Below, piece after piece: positions 25,558-34,537 of a stretch of DNA of 64,000 nucleotides. Origin of the DNA: a virus. Position 1 is the stretch's first letter. Every line of letters begins with the position of its first letter. Under the pieces are notes generated by a model. It was not told the DNA's origin, did not search any database, and was given only the letters and a program-made list of their open reading frames with translations. The DNA is taken from the IMG/VR virus record IMGVR_UViG_3300048818_000054, positions 35,946-99,945 of that record. One strand, 5' to 3'. The translations under genes were made by a program, and so were the position numbers.

Positions 25558-26184
25558 TCAGAGCGGCAGTAGGGCTAGGGGAGCGTAGCGAAGGTGTTTG
25601 GATAGCAGGGAATTGAGTTGTGGCTGTAGCACCTTCGGCTCTAGCTTGATTTGCGCTTCCGAAAGCGACGCATCGTCCACCAAACCGAGCAAAGTCTTGA
25701 TCTTGCACGCCTGTTGAAGCCAATCCGGAACCTCGGCCAACGAATAGCTCCCAACGATCGGGGGCGATGATGCGTCGGGATCAAAGCCGGCGACGTAAAC
25801 GATCTGAACGTACTGGCGGGAATAGCGATTGGCTACGTCCTTCACCAAGCCCTTGCCCGAGTGCAGAATGACGGTAGGCGTGTAATCGAGCAGCACGCTT
25901 CCATCGGTGAAGTTCGCATATTCGTAAGCCACCTTGACCGACGTAATGCTCGCGATAAGCCCGCGCGTAAGGCGGAACTCGGTAGCAAAAGCCTGACCCT
26001 CAATCACGGTCGGCTCGTCCACATAGAACGTGTCCGTGAACGTGCCCCGGTCAAAGTCGGTATTGAGCAACCCGGCAAGCTGCGGCTCCGCAGCGTCCAT
26101 CGCCATGGTGACGGCAAACGTAATGTCCGTCATCGCGTCAAAACCTAGGCGCTCGACAACTTCCGTGACCGAGGCAAGCAACAT
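25558..26184 (-). CDS. head-tail connector (adaptor) protein, gp6-like
   Basis: 208 residues. The start (LLASVTEVVERLGFD, then MAMDAAEPQLAGLLNTDF) has the helical pattern of DNA-packaging/head-tail adaptor proteins in which several amphipathic helices form a ring under the portal. YSRQYVQIVYVAGF and VPDWLQQACKIKTL are also typical. It lies immediately after the capsid-proximal genes and before the gp10-like gene, the usual place for the adaptor. Confidence 0.65.
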   Translation of the reverse strand: MLLASVTEVVERLGFDAMTDITFAVTMAMDAAEPQLAGLLNTDFDRGTFTDTFYVDEPTVIEGQAFATEFRLTRGLIASITSVKVAYEYANFTDGSVLLDYTPTVILHSGKGLVKDVANRYSRQYVQIVYVAGFDPDASSPPIVGSYSLAEVPDWLQQACKIKTLLGLVDDASLSEAQIKLEPKVLQPQLNSLLSKHLRYAPLALLPL

Positions 26185-26194
26185 GGCGTGGTCC

Positions 26195-26692
26195 TCACTT
26201 CATCTGAACGGCGACTTCGGGCTTTCCAGAGGCTTTGAAGACGCGCGGCTTGGTATTGTCCGTGGTGACCGTCCCGTCCGCCGCGTCCAAGCGACCTTCG
26301 GTGGCCGGGCGCATGGGCGAGCGATTGGGCTCGTCCGGAGGATTGAGGACTTGCATGGCGCGGTCGCGCTCGGCAACAGAAATCGGATATTTCAGCAATT
26401 CCGACAGGGCGTAATGGCTCGGCTTGCCTGAACGATCGAACTTCGTATCGTCGGGGGTTTCGAGCATACCCATCTTTTCGATGATATCTTCGATCAAAGC
26501 CTCGCCCTTGGGGCGATTGGCGAGGGCGTCGGCTTCGTATTCCTCTCGGCCGAATATGCCCTTGACGCGGAAGCGAGGATCGCTGTCAAGCAGCTTAGCC
26601 TCGTCGGAATTTACGTCCACTTCCTCGTCTTTGATGTAAATCCGGCCCCGGATGTTCAGACGGCGCGGACCAATGAGTTTTGCGGTAGGCAT
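26195..26692 (-). CDS. virion-region protein of unknown function
   Basis: 165 residues from an ATG preceded by GGAGAA; an earlier in-frame start would add about 20 residues without a ribosome site. The first 70 residues (PRRLNIRGRIYIKDEEVDVN) look like a small beta barrel, as in head-tail joining or head fibre bases, followed by a charged, helical second half. It lies between the capsid terminator and the adaptor gene. No family can be named. Confidence 0.55.
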   Translation of the reverse strand: MPTAKLIGPRRLNIRGRIYIKDEEVDVNSDEAKLLDSDPRFRVKGIFGREEYEADALANRPKGEALIEDIIEKMGMLETPDDTKFDRSGKPSHYALSELLKYPISVAERDRAMQVLNPPDEPNRSPMRPATEGRLDAADGTVTTDNTKPRVFKASGKPEVAVQMK

Positions 26693-26747
26693 GACATTCT
26701 CCATTCGGGGCAGCTTTCGCCAGCCCATCTTCGGCCCGGTATTGGGC

Positions 26748-26779
26748 GACAAAAGGGCGCAGCCGTTAAGCTACGCCCT
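26748..26779 (-). terminator. Rho-independent terminator after the major capsid gene
   Basis: On the - strand a 10-bp stem (AGGGCGTAGC pairing with GCTGCGCCCT, one G:U) with a 6-base loop is followed by TTTTGT. It lies 27 bases after the capsid stop codon, a usual place to cap capsid mRNA. Confidence 0.75.
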
Positions 26780-26805
26780 CATGTTCGGTCAAGCCGCGGT
26801 ACAGA

Positions 26806-27807
26806 TCAAACCGTGGCGATGTTCTCGTACTGCACGATGGCGTCGCTCTCTTCGATATTGAAGGCGATACGCGCCGTCAACACGATGATGTAAACGCGCT
26901 CCGTGATATCCTTGTCGAATTCCATGGACACCTGACGCTGAATGCCGAAAATCAGGTTCAGCGGGTCGGTGAACAGGCCCTCGGACTCAGGCATAAGAGC
27001 GACCGGGACCACGGGCGAACCGTAGGCGAAGGTCGGGCTCGTGCCCTGCGTCATCTGGTCGCCCAGCGCCGTTGCGCGGTCGGACAGCGTGTCGCGGTAT
27101 TCCGTCTCGTTATTGACCGAGACGAAATGGTTCAGCGCGGGCTTGTTGCGCTGATACTGCGACGGCATGGTCTTCAAGCCCTGCTTGAAGATGGCCTTGC
27201 TGATCGACTGGCTGTTGGCGTTGAACACGTTGCCGGACGTGCTGGCGATATTGAGCCAGCCGGCGAACTGGCTGAGATAAGCCTGATCGTCTGTATCGGC
27301 GGCGTTCGTGTAGGCGGTATACGCAAGCAGGCCAAGCTCTTCCATGTCCAGCGCGGCGCGCTCGGCAATCAAGTCAATGATCGTCTGGCGCAGCCCGGCC
27401 GGGCCGGTGTTGGGCAATTCGTTCGTCGCCGTCGTGGCGCGCTCGATATTGTCCTCCATCACGTCGTACGGGATGTTGACCTGAGCGATCTGCTCCTTGG
27501 TCGTCAACTCGATCTGCGACGTGGTGGGCTTGGCGCGGCCGTCGAGAGCCGTGCTGTTGGAACCGTTCGCCGTAAGAGCAACGGCCGACGTGGCGGCGCG
27601 CAAGATGCGCGAGCCGAAGCCGATCTTGTTGATCTTGCGGATGGGAGCAACCATTTCGACCACGCGGCAGAGCCGAATGAGCGTGGGCTGCTTGATAAGT
27701 TTGCGGATGAAGGCCGCGCCCTGTTCGGGGCTCAGTTCACCGCCGTTGCTGGCGAGGTCCGCGATGGCGAGATCGGCCTTGCGGAGCAGGCTGCTGTTGC
27801 TGGACAT
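26806..27807 (-). CDS. major capsid protein (HK97 fold)
   Basis: 333 residues. The N-terminal region (LLRKADLAIADLASNGGELSPEQ, then FIRKLIKQPTLIRLCRVVEM) and the C-terminal FGIQRQVSMEFDKDITERV followed by a YIIVLTARIAF strand are typical of HK97-fold major capsid proteins in phages with XkdF-type proteases. It follows the protease and scaffold-like genes and is followed by a strong terminator. The length is normal for the fold. ATG start. Confidence 0.85.
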   Translation of the reverse strand: MSSNSSLLRKADLAIADLASNGGELSPEQGAAFIRKLIKQPTLIRLCRVVEMVAPIRKINKIGFGSRILRAATSAVALTANGSNSTALDGRAKPTTSQIELTTKEQIAQVNIPYDVMEDNIERATTATNELPNTGPAGLRQTIIDLIAERAALDMEELGLLAYTAYTNAADTDDQAYLSQFAGWLNIASTSGNVFNANSQSISKAIFKQGLKTMPSQYQRNKPALNHFVSVNNETEYRDTLSDRATALGDQMTQGTSPTFAYGSPVVPVALMPESEGLFTDPLNLIFGIQRQVSMEFDKDITERVYIIVLTARIAFNIEESDAIVQYENIATV

Positions 27808-27848
27808 TTTCGTTCACTCCAAGTTTCTGTTGCAGTTGCTATCCGCGA

Positions 27849-29798
27849 TCACGCGCGGCGGGAAAATCCCGTATCCATGAGGGGCGGAGCGTTGTCGGCG
27901 GTCTTGGCGAAAGCCACAACCACGTCATCGTTCGCCTCCCCGAACACGGTCCCGAGTAGGGCCGCGTCGTGTTTCTTCACCGAGCCGACCACTTCGTCCA
28001 CCCGGCTTCCTAGGGCCGATACGTCCTTCTTCACGCCAGCCAGACCGTCTTTCACGTCCTTGCTGAGCGCGGCGACGGCCTGCATGATCGCGCCGTTCTC
28101 TGACTTGAGGGTCTGAACGTCGTTTTCCTGCGCGCCTGCGCCAGACAACCCGTCTGAGAGTTGCTGTTCTTTGTTCTTTCCCTTCTTGCCGGCGTCATCG
28201 TCGCCCGCGTTCTTGGTCGTCGGGGAAAGCATCTTCGCGGGAATGCCAGCGGTATCGAGCGTGGCTCCCTTGACTTTGCCGGTGACTTTGCCGCCAGCGT
28301 TCTTGGCGTCGTCAGCCGTGGCGCGCGCCTGAGCCGCGAGGCTATCTTCGTCCGTGCTGGTCCCGGCACCCGCGCCATCGGCACCTTCGCCGGTGACAAG
28401 AATGCTCGTAACATCAACGGTATGCGCGTCCTTGACGACTACCGTGTTCTTGACGGCCGCGAGGTCGAGTTCGGCTTTGGTAAGCGCGGCCTTGGCCTCT
28501 TCAACCTTCTGGGTGGAAGCCATCAACTTGGGATTGAGGCCCGTGGTCGCGCCGATCGTGCGAGCGTCGCCATCGTCGGCGTTCTCATTGCGGTTCGTCG
28601 CGGCGCGCGCGGCGTCATTGGCGTCTTTCCAGACCTTCACGTCGGCGGCGCTCTTGGCGAGGATCGCCTTGACCGCATCATAAATGCCCTGCGCGAGGTC
28701 GGTCTTGCCGACCGCAACCAAGTCGGCAGCGGTCTTGCACATGGCGGTCGCCTCTACTTCGGCTTTCTGCGTGGAGGCCATAAGCTCGGCGGGCATCCCG
28801 GTATCGGTGCCCGAGGTCTTGCCCCCTAACTTGCCGCCCGGAATGGCGTTGATGGCGGTGTTCGACGCATCGTCGGCGGTCGCCGCAGCGTTCGTCTCCG
28901 TGCCAGCGCCGAGTTCCGCGCCAGCGCCCGTGCCGTTCAGGCCGGCGTCGGCCTTCGCAACTTGGGTATTGCCGGGGGTCTTCTCCGGGATAAGCGGGTC
29001 TTTGCCGGCAACGGCCGTAGCCATGTCGCCGCCGCCGAGGTCGCCTTCACCCTTCGCGATCTTGCCCTTCTCAAACTTACCGGGGCCGGTCTCCTGATCG
29101 CCGCCAGCCCCGCCTTCGGCGTTGCCGGTGCCGGTCTTCTTGAGTTCGGCCTTGCGAAGCGCTTGGTCGAACTTGAAGGCCGAGACGGGAACCGCCTTGG
29201 TCAGGGTCATGATGTAGGCTTTGAAGTCGTCAACGGCCTTCGAAATGCCGACTGCGGCGGCGGTCGGGTCGGCCGCGTCCTGAAGCACGTTGCTGACCAC
29301 CGATCCGAGGGCCTGAGCCGCGCCGGACAGCGACATGACATACGAGCTTGTAGCGACGTTTTCGCCAAAGTCGGACGAATTGAAATCGTACTCGCAAAAG
29401 CCTTTCTTGAGGCCCGAAATCCCGAGCGCCACGTCCTTGCTGACCTTCAGCATCATCGTGTCTGCCGGGTTGACGCCGCTCTTCAGCGTATAGACCGTCA
29501 TGCCCTTGATCTCGCCCTTCAGAAGGGGCTCGAAGTCAACGCCGGCCGCCTTCAGCATGGCGATGATGGCGTCCTCATTGGCGGCCTTCGTCATGTAGAC
29601 GCCGACCACGGCGGGAGCAACCACGGTGCCACCGTCGCCCTTGAGAACGGTCTTCTTGAGCAAGCTATAGAGGTCCATGTCTGCGTCCTCGCTTTTGGTC
29701 AATCGAAACGGTATGCGGTTCGCACCCCGTTTGACCAACGCAATGAAATTCACGTCCGTATCGGTCAGTTCTGTCGCGTTAATTTCGAACTTGGGCAT
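27849..29798 (-). CDS. scaffold-like protein following the prohead protease
   Basis: 649 residues from the ATG preceded by GAGGGAATTTTGG. The first 40 residues (EINATELTDTDVNFIALVKRG) are the segment normally fused to or following XkdF-type phage proteases. Then come about 200 mostly helical residues, a long low-complexity Gly/Ala/Asp/Thr part with two related repeats (PAELMASTQKAE and NPKLMASTQKVE), and a C-terminal coiled coil (ALSKDVKDGLAGVKKDVSALG). Acidic, helical and repetitive composition next to the protease and capsid genes suggests a scaffold that is cleaved during maturation. It overlaps the protease gene by 20 bases. Confidence 0.6.
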   Translation of the reverse strand: MPKFEINATELTDTDVNFIALVKRGANRIPFRLTKSEDADMDLYSLLKKTVLKGDGGTVVAPAVVGVYMTKAANEDAIIAMLKAAGVDFEPLLKGEIKGMTVYTLKSGVNPADTMMLKVSKDVALGISGLKKGFCEYDFNSSDFGENVATSSYVMSLSGAAQALGSVVSNVLQDAADPTAAAVGISKAVDDFKAYIMTLTKAVPVSAFKFDQALRKAELKKTGTGNAEGGAGGDQETGPGKFEKGKIAKGEGDLGGGDMATAVAGKDPLIPEKTPGNTQVAKADAGLNGTGAGAELGAGTETNAAATADDASNTAINAIPGGKLGGKTSGTDTGMPAELMASTQKAEVEATAMCKTAADLVAVGKTDLAQGIYDAVKAILAKSAADVKVWKDANDAARAATNRNENADDGDARTIGATTGLNPKLMASTQKVEEAKAALTKAELDLAAVKNTVVVKDAHTVDVTSILVTGEGADGAGAGTSTDEDSLAAQARATADDAKNAGGKVTGKVKGATLDTAGIPAKMLSPTTKNAGDDDAGKKGKNKEQQLSDGLSGAGAQENDVQTLKSENGAIMQAVAALSKDVKDGLAGVKKDVSALGSRVDEVVGSVKKHDAALLGTVFGEANDDVVVAFAKTADNAPPLMDTGFSRRA

Positions 29799-30468
29799 CC
29801 AAAATTCCCTCGACAAACGAGAACCGGTGACAATGCGGCGGGTTGCCCGCCATTTCCGTTACCGTCCCGCGCTCGATCTTGTGAATGTGGCCGTCGCGAG
29901 CGTTGCCCGTCTTGCCACCAAGAAAGAACCCGGTCGGGTCATACTTGACGAAAAACTGGTGCCGGTGCCCTTGCACTTCGTCAGTCTCGCCTTTGAGCAA
30001 ATCCGGCATTTCGATCGAAAACACGGTGTCTGTTCGGACACCCATGCCATCAAGCGAAAAACCGTTCAACTCGCCCGACTTGACCATTTTCCAAATGGCG
30101 GCGTCGGGAACGTGCGCTCCAATCACCCAGCTATCGGCTAGGAAAATCGGGTCGCCTTCGCGAGCGATGAAGCTTTCGACGATGCACGAACCGGACGGCA
30201 CCTGAGAATGGTTCACGTCCACATTCTTCAAAAGGCCCTTGGACATGAAGTTGTACGCCATCTTCTTGACTTGCACGGCGGACATGAAGTCCCCTTGCGA
30301 GTCCGGAAAACCCGGCGCGTAAACCTCGCCAAAGACGGTCTGCTCTTCGTCATCTAGCTTCTTGATAAGGATTTGATTGATTTCCGGCACTGTTTTGAGG
30401 ACGCGGCTTGCCATGAACGATAGATCGTCCGTCGCCAGCTTCATCAACCTAACTCGGTCGGCCACCAC
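29779..30468 (-). CDS. prohead protease, XkdF type
   Basis: About 229 residues. VFGEVYAPGFPDSQGDF, VDVNHSQVPSGSCIVESFI and WKMVKSGELNGFSLDG form the conserved core of XkdF-like putative serine proteases (the second motif holds the conserved His). Such proteases cleave scaffold and capsid proteins after assembly. The GTG chosen follows GAGGATAAA; the next codon is also GTG and equally plausible, and a GTG 15 codons earlier lacks a ribosome site. A palindrome copy lies 71 bases upstream of the chosen start. Confidence 0.75.
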   Translation of the reverse strand: MVADRVRLMKLATDDLSFMASRVLKTVPEINQILIKKLDDEEQTVFGEVYAPGFPDSQGDFMSAVQVKKMAYNFMSKGLLKNVDVNHSQVPSGSCIVESFIAREGDPIFLADSWVIGAHVPDAAIWKMVKSGELNGFSLDGMGVRTDTVFSIEMPDLLKGETDEVQGHRHQFFVKYDPTGFFLGGKTGNARDGHIHKIERGTVTEMAGNPPHCHRFSFVEGILDAQVRN

Positions 30469-30539
30469 TTTATCCTCACCACTGGTCACCCAGCGAATGA
30501 TGAAGATTGGCACGCGCGAGAGTTTGGATCAATCCTCTG

Positions 30540-30553
30540 TGCAACTAGTTGCA
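30540..30553. promoter_or_regulatory. 14-bp palindrome copy 4
   Basis: TGCAACTAGTTGCA between the minor head fusion gene and the protease gene, immediately after a terminator hairpin. The spacing terminator-palindrome-gene suggests a transcription boundary. Confidence 0.8.
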
Positions 30554-30576
30554 CAAAATGGCCCAAGTGATGGGCC
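30554..30576 (-). terminator. hairpin terminator after the minor head fusion gene
   Basis: On the - strand GGCCCA-TCACT-TGGGCC (6-bp stem, 5-base loop) is followed by ATTTTG. It begins six bases after the stop codon at 30583. Moderate strength because the U run is short. Confidence 0.55.
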
Positions 30577-30582
30577 GCCAAA

Positions 30583-32559
30583 TCAAATTCGATCTATGGG
30601 TGCTCCGTCGTCATTCACGTTCTGAATGTCCGATATCGGGTTGCTTGAGTCAGGCTTTATGTCGTCATAGTCCTGCGAAAGCTGGCCTGCCGCGCTCTGC
30701 CTCTTGCCCTTCTTCTTGGGAGCATTCGGGGAACGGTCATCGTCGGACGGGTCTTCTTTCTCAACATTCTTGTCCTTGAAGTCATCAACGATCTTCTGAG
30801 CCTTGTCATAATCGCCAGCGGTGAAAGCGTCGTCAGCCTCCTTGAACATGGACGGGTCGGTTATCTCGAAGCGTGCCCACATGAGCGTGTCAATCTCGCT
30901 TTCGCTCCAATCTTTCGCTGTTTCAGCATCCGTTGAAATGGCGTCATCTGGTGAAGTCTCCGCGATGGCGAGCGCTGCATCGTAATCGCCGTCGTCATAG
31001 GCGGACTGCGCGCTGTCCTTCAAATCCCCGTCGTCAAGGTCTTCAATCGCGCCTTGCAGAGCTTCGGTCTTCGCGTCATCGTCCCACCCGGCTAGGTCTT
31101 CGGCGTCAACTTCATCGCCTTCGACACCCAATGCAGCAACTCCATCCAGCAAATCACTAACAAGGTCTTCTCCCTCTTCGGAAAGCTCACCGGGCTCTTT
31201 CGTGCTGGCCGGAACCAACATGCCACGGCAGTTCGGGTGATAGGGCGGCGAGCCGTAGCCGGCCGCCTGTAGTTCATCTGGCGTCATGCCGGCGAGGTCT
31301 TCGAGGTCAGGCCATGGTGCCATGGACGCCAACTCGTCGGGGTCGGACGTGCCCAACGTTTGCATGAGCCGGCCGCTCTGCTCGGCAACGTCGAACTGCA
31401 TCCCGTCCATGTACTGGCAAACGTCGCACGTCTTGTCGTCAAGAATTTCGCTGACCTCATAGGTGGTTGAGCCTTCGTCCGACGCCTGAGACAGGAAGCC
31501 CAGCGATATGAGACGCGAGGTAGTGAGACCGGCCTGCGTGTCGATTGGCACGGTCCCGCCGCTGGCTACAGCCGCATTAAGCTGGTCTGCAAGCGTCTCA
31601 AGTGCCGCCTCGGCCTTAATCAAGTCCTCTTCACGCACCTGATAAGTGCCGTTGTAATTGCGGACCATGCGGACAGGTAGCAATCGATATAGGGTCGCAA
31701 TGTCGCGGTTGCGGAGCGCCTGTAAGGCGTACTCTTTGTCTGACTGGTCACGGATGCGATCGATGGCGTCGTGCCACGCGAGCACTTCGGCCGAGGTCAT
31801 GCCTTCGTTGTCTTCGTCCTCGGCCTTCAGCACGTCCTCTTCAAGGTCATCCTGCCAGTCTGTATTGATCTCTTGGAAAATCTCAGGGCCGAATTCGAGC
31901 GGGCCGTCATAAGCCTTGATGGCGGACAGGTCCAAGTCTTCAGGCGCAGCATAGGTGATGGTGACGTGGGACTGGTAAGGTACGAAGCTATGATGGCAGC
32001 CCAGCACGCGCAGATACGAATGCCGCCTAATCAGGTCCGCGTTTTGGAACGTCATCACGACCGCATCCCCGAACTGCTCAATGGTTCGGTTTTCCGTGTC
32101 ATAGGCGAACAGGTGACCTGAGCCGCCCTCGCCCATGTTCTCCCAATCCACCGGGTCTTTCGAATAGACGACGGTGACGTGCATGTCATCGGCGGGGAGC
32201 GTGCTCGTAAATCCAGCCTCTTTCGCCCAAGCAAGCAGAGGTTCTGTGTTCACAAGGTCTCGACGGATGTAAAGCGTCTTGTCAAATTTCTTGAGCTTGC
32301 GCTTCCGCTTGTAGGGGGCCTGCTTCTGCTCGGGCTCGGCAAGGCCGCCCGTCACCGCTAGCGACACCGAGCTTATGTCATCTTTTTTGAGTTCTTTTTT
32401 TTTAGCTTTGGGCATGTCGGGAAGGCGCGCGAGCGCGGCCGATGAAGTGTCTTCGGTTTTGTCGAGCAGACGACGGTATTCAACGGCCGCAGCCGTCTGA
32501 ACCGGGTCATCCTTCAGTTTTGACAAAATCGCCGCGATTTCCACGTTTCCATACCTCAC
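30583..32559 (-). CDS. 2H phosphoesterase (Acb1-like) fused to Mu gpF-like minor head protein
   Basis: 658 residues. Residues about 92-205 carry a 2H phosphoesterase domain: TLYIRRDLVN, then the two H-x-T motifs HVTVVYS (H127, T129) and HVTITY (H198, T200), 71 residues apart. This arrangement resembles phage T4 Acb1, which degrades cyclic nucleotide signals of CBASS defence. Residues about 255-450 look like a head morphogenesis (Mu gpF-type) domain, with TCDVCQYMDGMQF (C378, C381) and PPYHPNCRG (H441, C444) as a metal site. The C-terminal 200 residues are very acidic. The frame starts at GTG; another GTG five codons on is possible. Neighbours are portal and capsid genes, so the enzyme may ride in the virion. 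Anti-CBASS activity is inferred. Confidence 0.65.
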   Translation of the reverse strand: MRYGNVEIAAILSKLKDDPVQTAAAVEYRRLLDKTEDTSSAALARLPDMPKAKKKELKKDDISSVSLAVTGGLAEPEQKQAPYKRKRKLKKFDKTLYIRRDLVNTEPLLAWAKEAGFTSTLPADDMHVTVVYSKDPVDWENMGEGGSGHLFAYDTENRTIEQFGDAVVMTFQNADLIRRHSYLRVLGCHHSFVPYQSHVTITYAAPEDLDLSAIKAYDGPLEFGPEIFQEINTDWQDDLEEDVLKAEDEDNEGMTSAEVLAWHDAIDRIRDQSDKEYALQALRNRDIATLYRLLPVRMVRNYNGTYQVREEDLIKAEAALETLADQLNAAVASGGTVPIDTQAGLTTSRLISLGFLSQASDEGSTTYEVSEILDDKTCDVCQYMDGMQFDVAEQSGRLMQTLGTSDPDELASMAPWPDLEDLAGMTPDELQAAGYGSPPYHPNCRGMLVPASTKEPGELSEEGEDLVSDLLDGVAALGVEGDEVDAEDLAGWDDDAKTEALQGAIEDLDDGDLKDSAQSAYDDGDYDAALAIAETSPDDAISTDAETAKDWSESEIDTLMWARFEITDPSMFKEADDAFTAGDYDKAQKIVDDFKDKNVEKEDPSDDDRSPNAPKKKGKRQSAAGQLSQDYDDIKPDSSNPISDIQNVNDDGAPIDRI

Positions 32560-33685
32560 TCGAAGCCGTCATCCCGGACTTCGCCAGACCGTCAAACGCC
32601 GCACGGGGCTTGTCCCCATAGGCAGCAACCACATTGGGCGGGATGTAGCGCCCGGTCGCGAAATAGCGCTCTATGACCGAAGTTGCCGACGTTGCGTGTG
32701 ACACGTCAATCAATTTCACATGGACGGTGTAGCCCTGACTAACCAATTTCTGGGTGTCCTGCAACACCTTCTCCGGGCTGTCAATTCTGGGCCATACGAT
32801 GTTATCGCCGTTCGCCGTAGCGCGCGCAAGCACGTCGTCAGTGATCGCGCCGGCCTCTTCATGAACTGCCCGCGCGCCGAGGCCGCCAGAGAATTCCGGA
32901 AGCTTCTCCTTGGCAAGATCGTTGTCTATTTCGAGCGTGCCGGCCAAACGCAACGGTTCTGAGAACGTGCTCTTCCCAGCCCCCGGCAAGCCTAGGATGA
33001 TGGTGGCCTCATGGCCTTGCACCCTGATCCCAATATCCTTGTTATAGAGGTCATCGGCTATGCTCTTCCGCAAACCTACGCGATCTTCGGTCGCCAGCAA
33101 GTAAGTCTCCGGAATGGCGTCGGCCAAGGTTTGCGCTCGCGTCAGACCAGCAACGATCTCTTCGTTGGTCATTTTGTCGGTGAAGGGGGTATAACTCTTC
33201 GCTTTCGGCGCAGCCGTCGCGCTCGCGCTGGCAAAGCGCCCACGTTCGTCATGGTTGCCGTTGAACTTCTGAAGCCGGGTGTGCCGCTCCGATTGGGCCG
33301 TGATGAAGTCGTGCAACTTCCGTGCCAGATAATCCCGTCCCTTGACCTCAACCGCATGGACAAGCTGGTCGATCGCGTTGTGAAGCTCTTGCGGAAGGGC
33401 CTTACCTTTGGCGTATACCGTCGTCAGCAAGTCGCCGGTTTGATGGTGGGCTCCGAATAGCAACGCCGCCGTGGCAAGCTCTTCGATCTTAGGGCGCACG
33501 TTCGACACAATGCCGACCAGCGACATACGCGCAACAATGCCTTGCGCCTCTGCGAATTTGCCTGCGCGTAGGAGAGGGTGAAGGTCTCCGACGATGCTGC
33601 GCGCCACCTTGTCCCATTGCGCGCGCATCGCGGCGGCCATGGTCCGCTCGATAGCGAGGTAAGCTTGGGGCGCGGCGGTGCTCAC
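32507..33685 (-). CDS. virion-region protein with zeta-toxin-like P-loop kinase domain
   Basis: 392 residues, GTG start overlapping the upstream TGA. Residues 1-150 are helical and end in NGNHDERGRFAS, a motif shared with neighbouring virion genes. Residues about 225-365 resemble zeta toxins: Walker A GLPGAGKS (232-239), EIDNDLAKE (D254/D256), HEEAGAITDDVL, and VIERYFATGRYIPP. Zeta enzymes phosphorylate UDP-N-acetylglucosamine or related substrates and poison wall synthesis; phage zeta-like domains may have other substrates. No epsilon-type antitoxin is seen beside it. Being between minor head and other virion genes, it may be packaged and injected. It overlaps the next gene by 53 bases. Confidence 0.6.
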   Translation of the reverse strand: MSTAAPQAYLAIERTMAAAMRAQWDKVARSIVGDLHPLLRAGKFAEAQGIVARMSLVGIVSNVRPKIEELATAALLFGAHHQTGDLLTTVYAKGKALPQELHNAIDQLVHAVEVKGRDYLARKLHDFITAQSERHTRLQKFNGNHDERGRFASASATAAPKAKSYTPFTDKMTNEEIVAGLTRAQTLADAIPETYLLATEDRVGLRKSIADDLYNKDIGIRVQGHEATIILGLPGAGKSTFSEPLRLAGTLEIDNDLAKEKLPEFSGGLGARAVHEEAGAITDDVLARATANGDNIVWPRIDSPEKVLQDTQKLVSQGYTVHVKLIDVSHATSATSVIERYFATGRYIPPNVVAAYGDKPRAAFDGLAKSGMTASSEVWKRGNRGDFVKTEG

Positions 33686-34527
33686 GCCTTGGCTCGCAGC
33701 CGGTCCCGCGCATAGCGGATCGAAGCGGAGTCATTCGCTTGGTCAAGGTATTTGAGTTCGGCCCGACCGCCCGGATTGGCGCTCGCGGCGGCGTGCGCGT
33801 CGCGCCCTATGTACGTGAGTTCGGCGTCTGTCTTGTCATGGTAGGGGTGGTCATAGAGCAATCCAGACTGCTTGACCTTCGACTCCACCGTTTGCGTCTC
33901 CGATGAAAAACGGCCGTCCGGACCATGATTGTCATTGGACTTGCTAACCCCGGAGTTGGCTTGGCCGTAATTGAACTTGTCCTTCGGGGCGAAGGTGAAA
34001 TTCTCGTCGTCTTCTAGGGACTGGCGCAGTTGCTCGGCCGCCAAATCCGCGTCTGATGCGGTTGTCCCATTGCCTACCGCGAAGCGCCCGCGTTCGTCGC
34101 GCGGCTGATCTTCGCTGCCTTTTTCCAGCTTGCCCTTGGCGTTGAAGCCGTCTGTCGCCTTCGAGCGGGTGTTGGCGTCCTTCGCCATATCGACGGCAGC
34201 GTTATAGGACGCCTTGGCGGGCTCCGTCGCGCCGTTGCGGGCATGGTCACCGGCTCGGCTGAACGTGTCGGCGGCGACGCGCGCCGCGATCGACGCTGAG
34301 TGGTGAAGCGCGGCCACGTCGCTTGTCGGGTCATTGGCATAAATGGCGTTGCCTTGATTGGCGTGCCAGACGGCCATTTGCCCGTAGCGCTCGGCAGCCG
34401 CGTCGGCGCGGTCAGCCGTGGTATGCAACGGCTCTTCGTCCGTGCTCGGCATCGTGTACATGCCCTTGCCGGCCGCGAACGGGTTTGCGGCCTTGAACAT
34501 GGGGACCAAGCGGTTGAAGTAAGCCAT
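33682..34527 (-). CDS. virion-region protein with two (R/D)GRF motifs
   Basis: 281 residues from ATG with GAGGAAACGGCC upstream; a longer frame upstream encodes only arginine-rich shadow sequence. The first 130 residues are Ala-rich helices. PRDERGRFAVGNG (about residue 140) and NHGPDGRFSS (about 205) are two copies of the motif also present in both flanking genes. It begins MAYFNRLVPMFK, similar to the next two genes, suggesting a family of related N-termini. Probably an internal or capsid-associated protein. No named family. Confidence 0.55.
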   Translation of the reverse strand: MAYFNRLVPMFKAANPFAAGKGMYTMPSTDEEPLHTTADRADAAAERYGQMAVWHANQGNAIYANDPTSDVAALHHSASIAARVAADTFSRAGDHARNGATEPAKASYNAAVDMAKDANTRSKATDGFNAKGKLEKGSEDQPRDERGRFAVGNGTTASDADLAAEQLRQSLEDDENFTFAPKDKFNYGQANSGVSKSNDNHGPDGRFSSETQTVESKVKQSGLLYDHPYHDKTDAELTYIGRDAHAAASANPGGRAELKYLDQANDSASIRYARDRLRAKA

Positions 34528-34537
34528 GGCCGTTTCC

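Noticed and set aside
27127-29948. Long + strand frames of 327-330 codons opposite the capsid and scaffold-like genes
   Set aside because: Antisense shadows of well-supported genes; no ribosome sites or recognisable domains.
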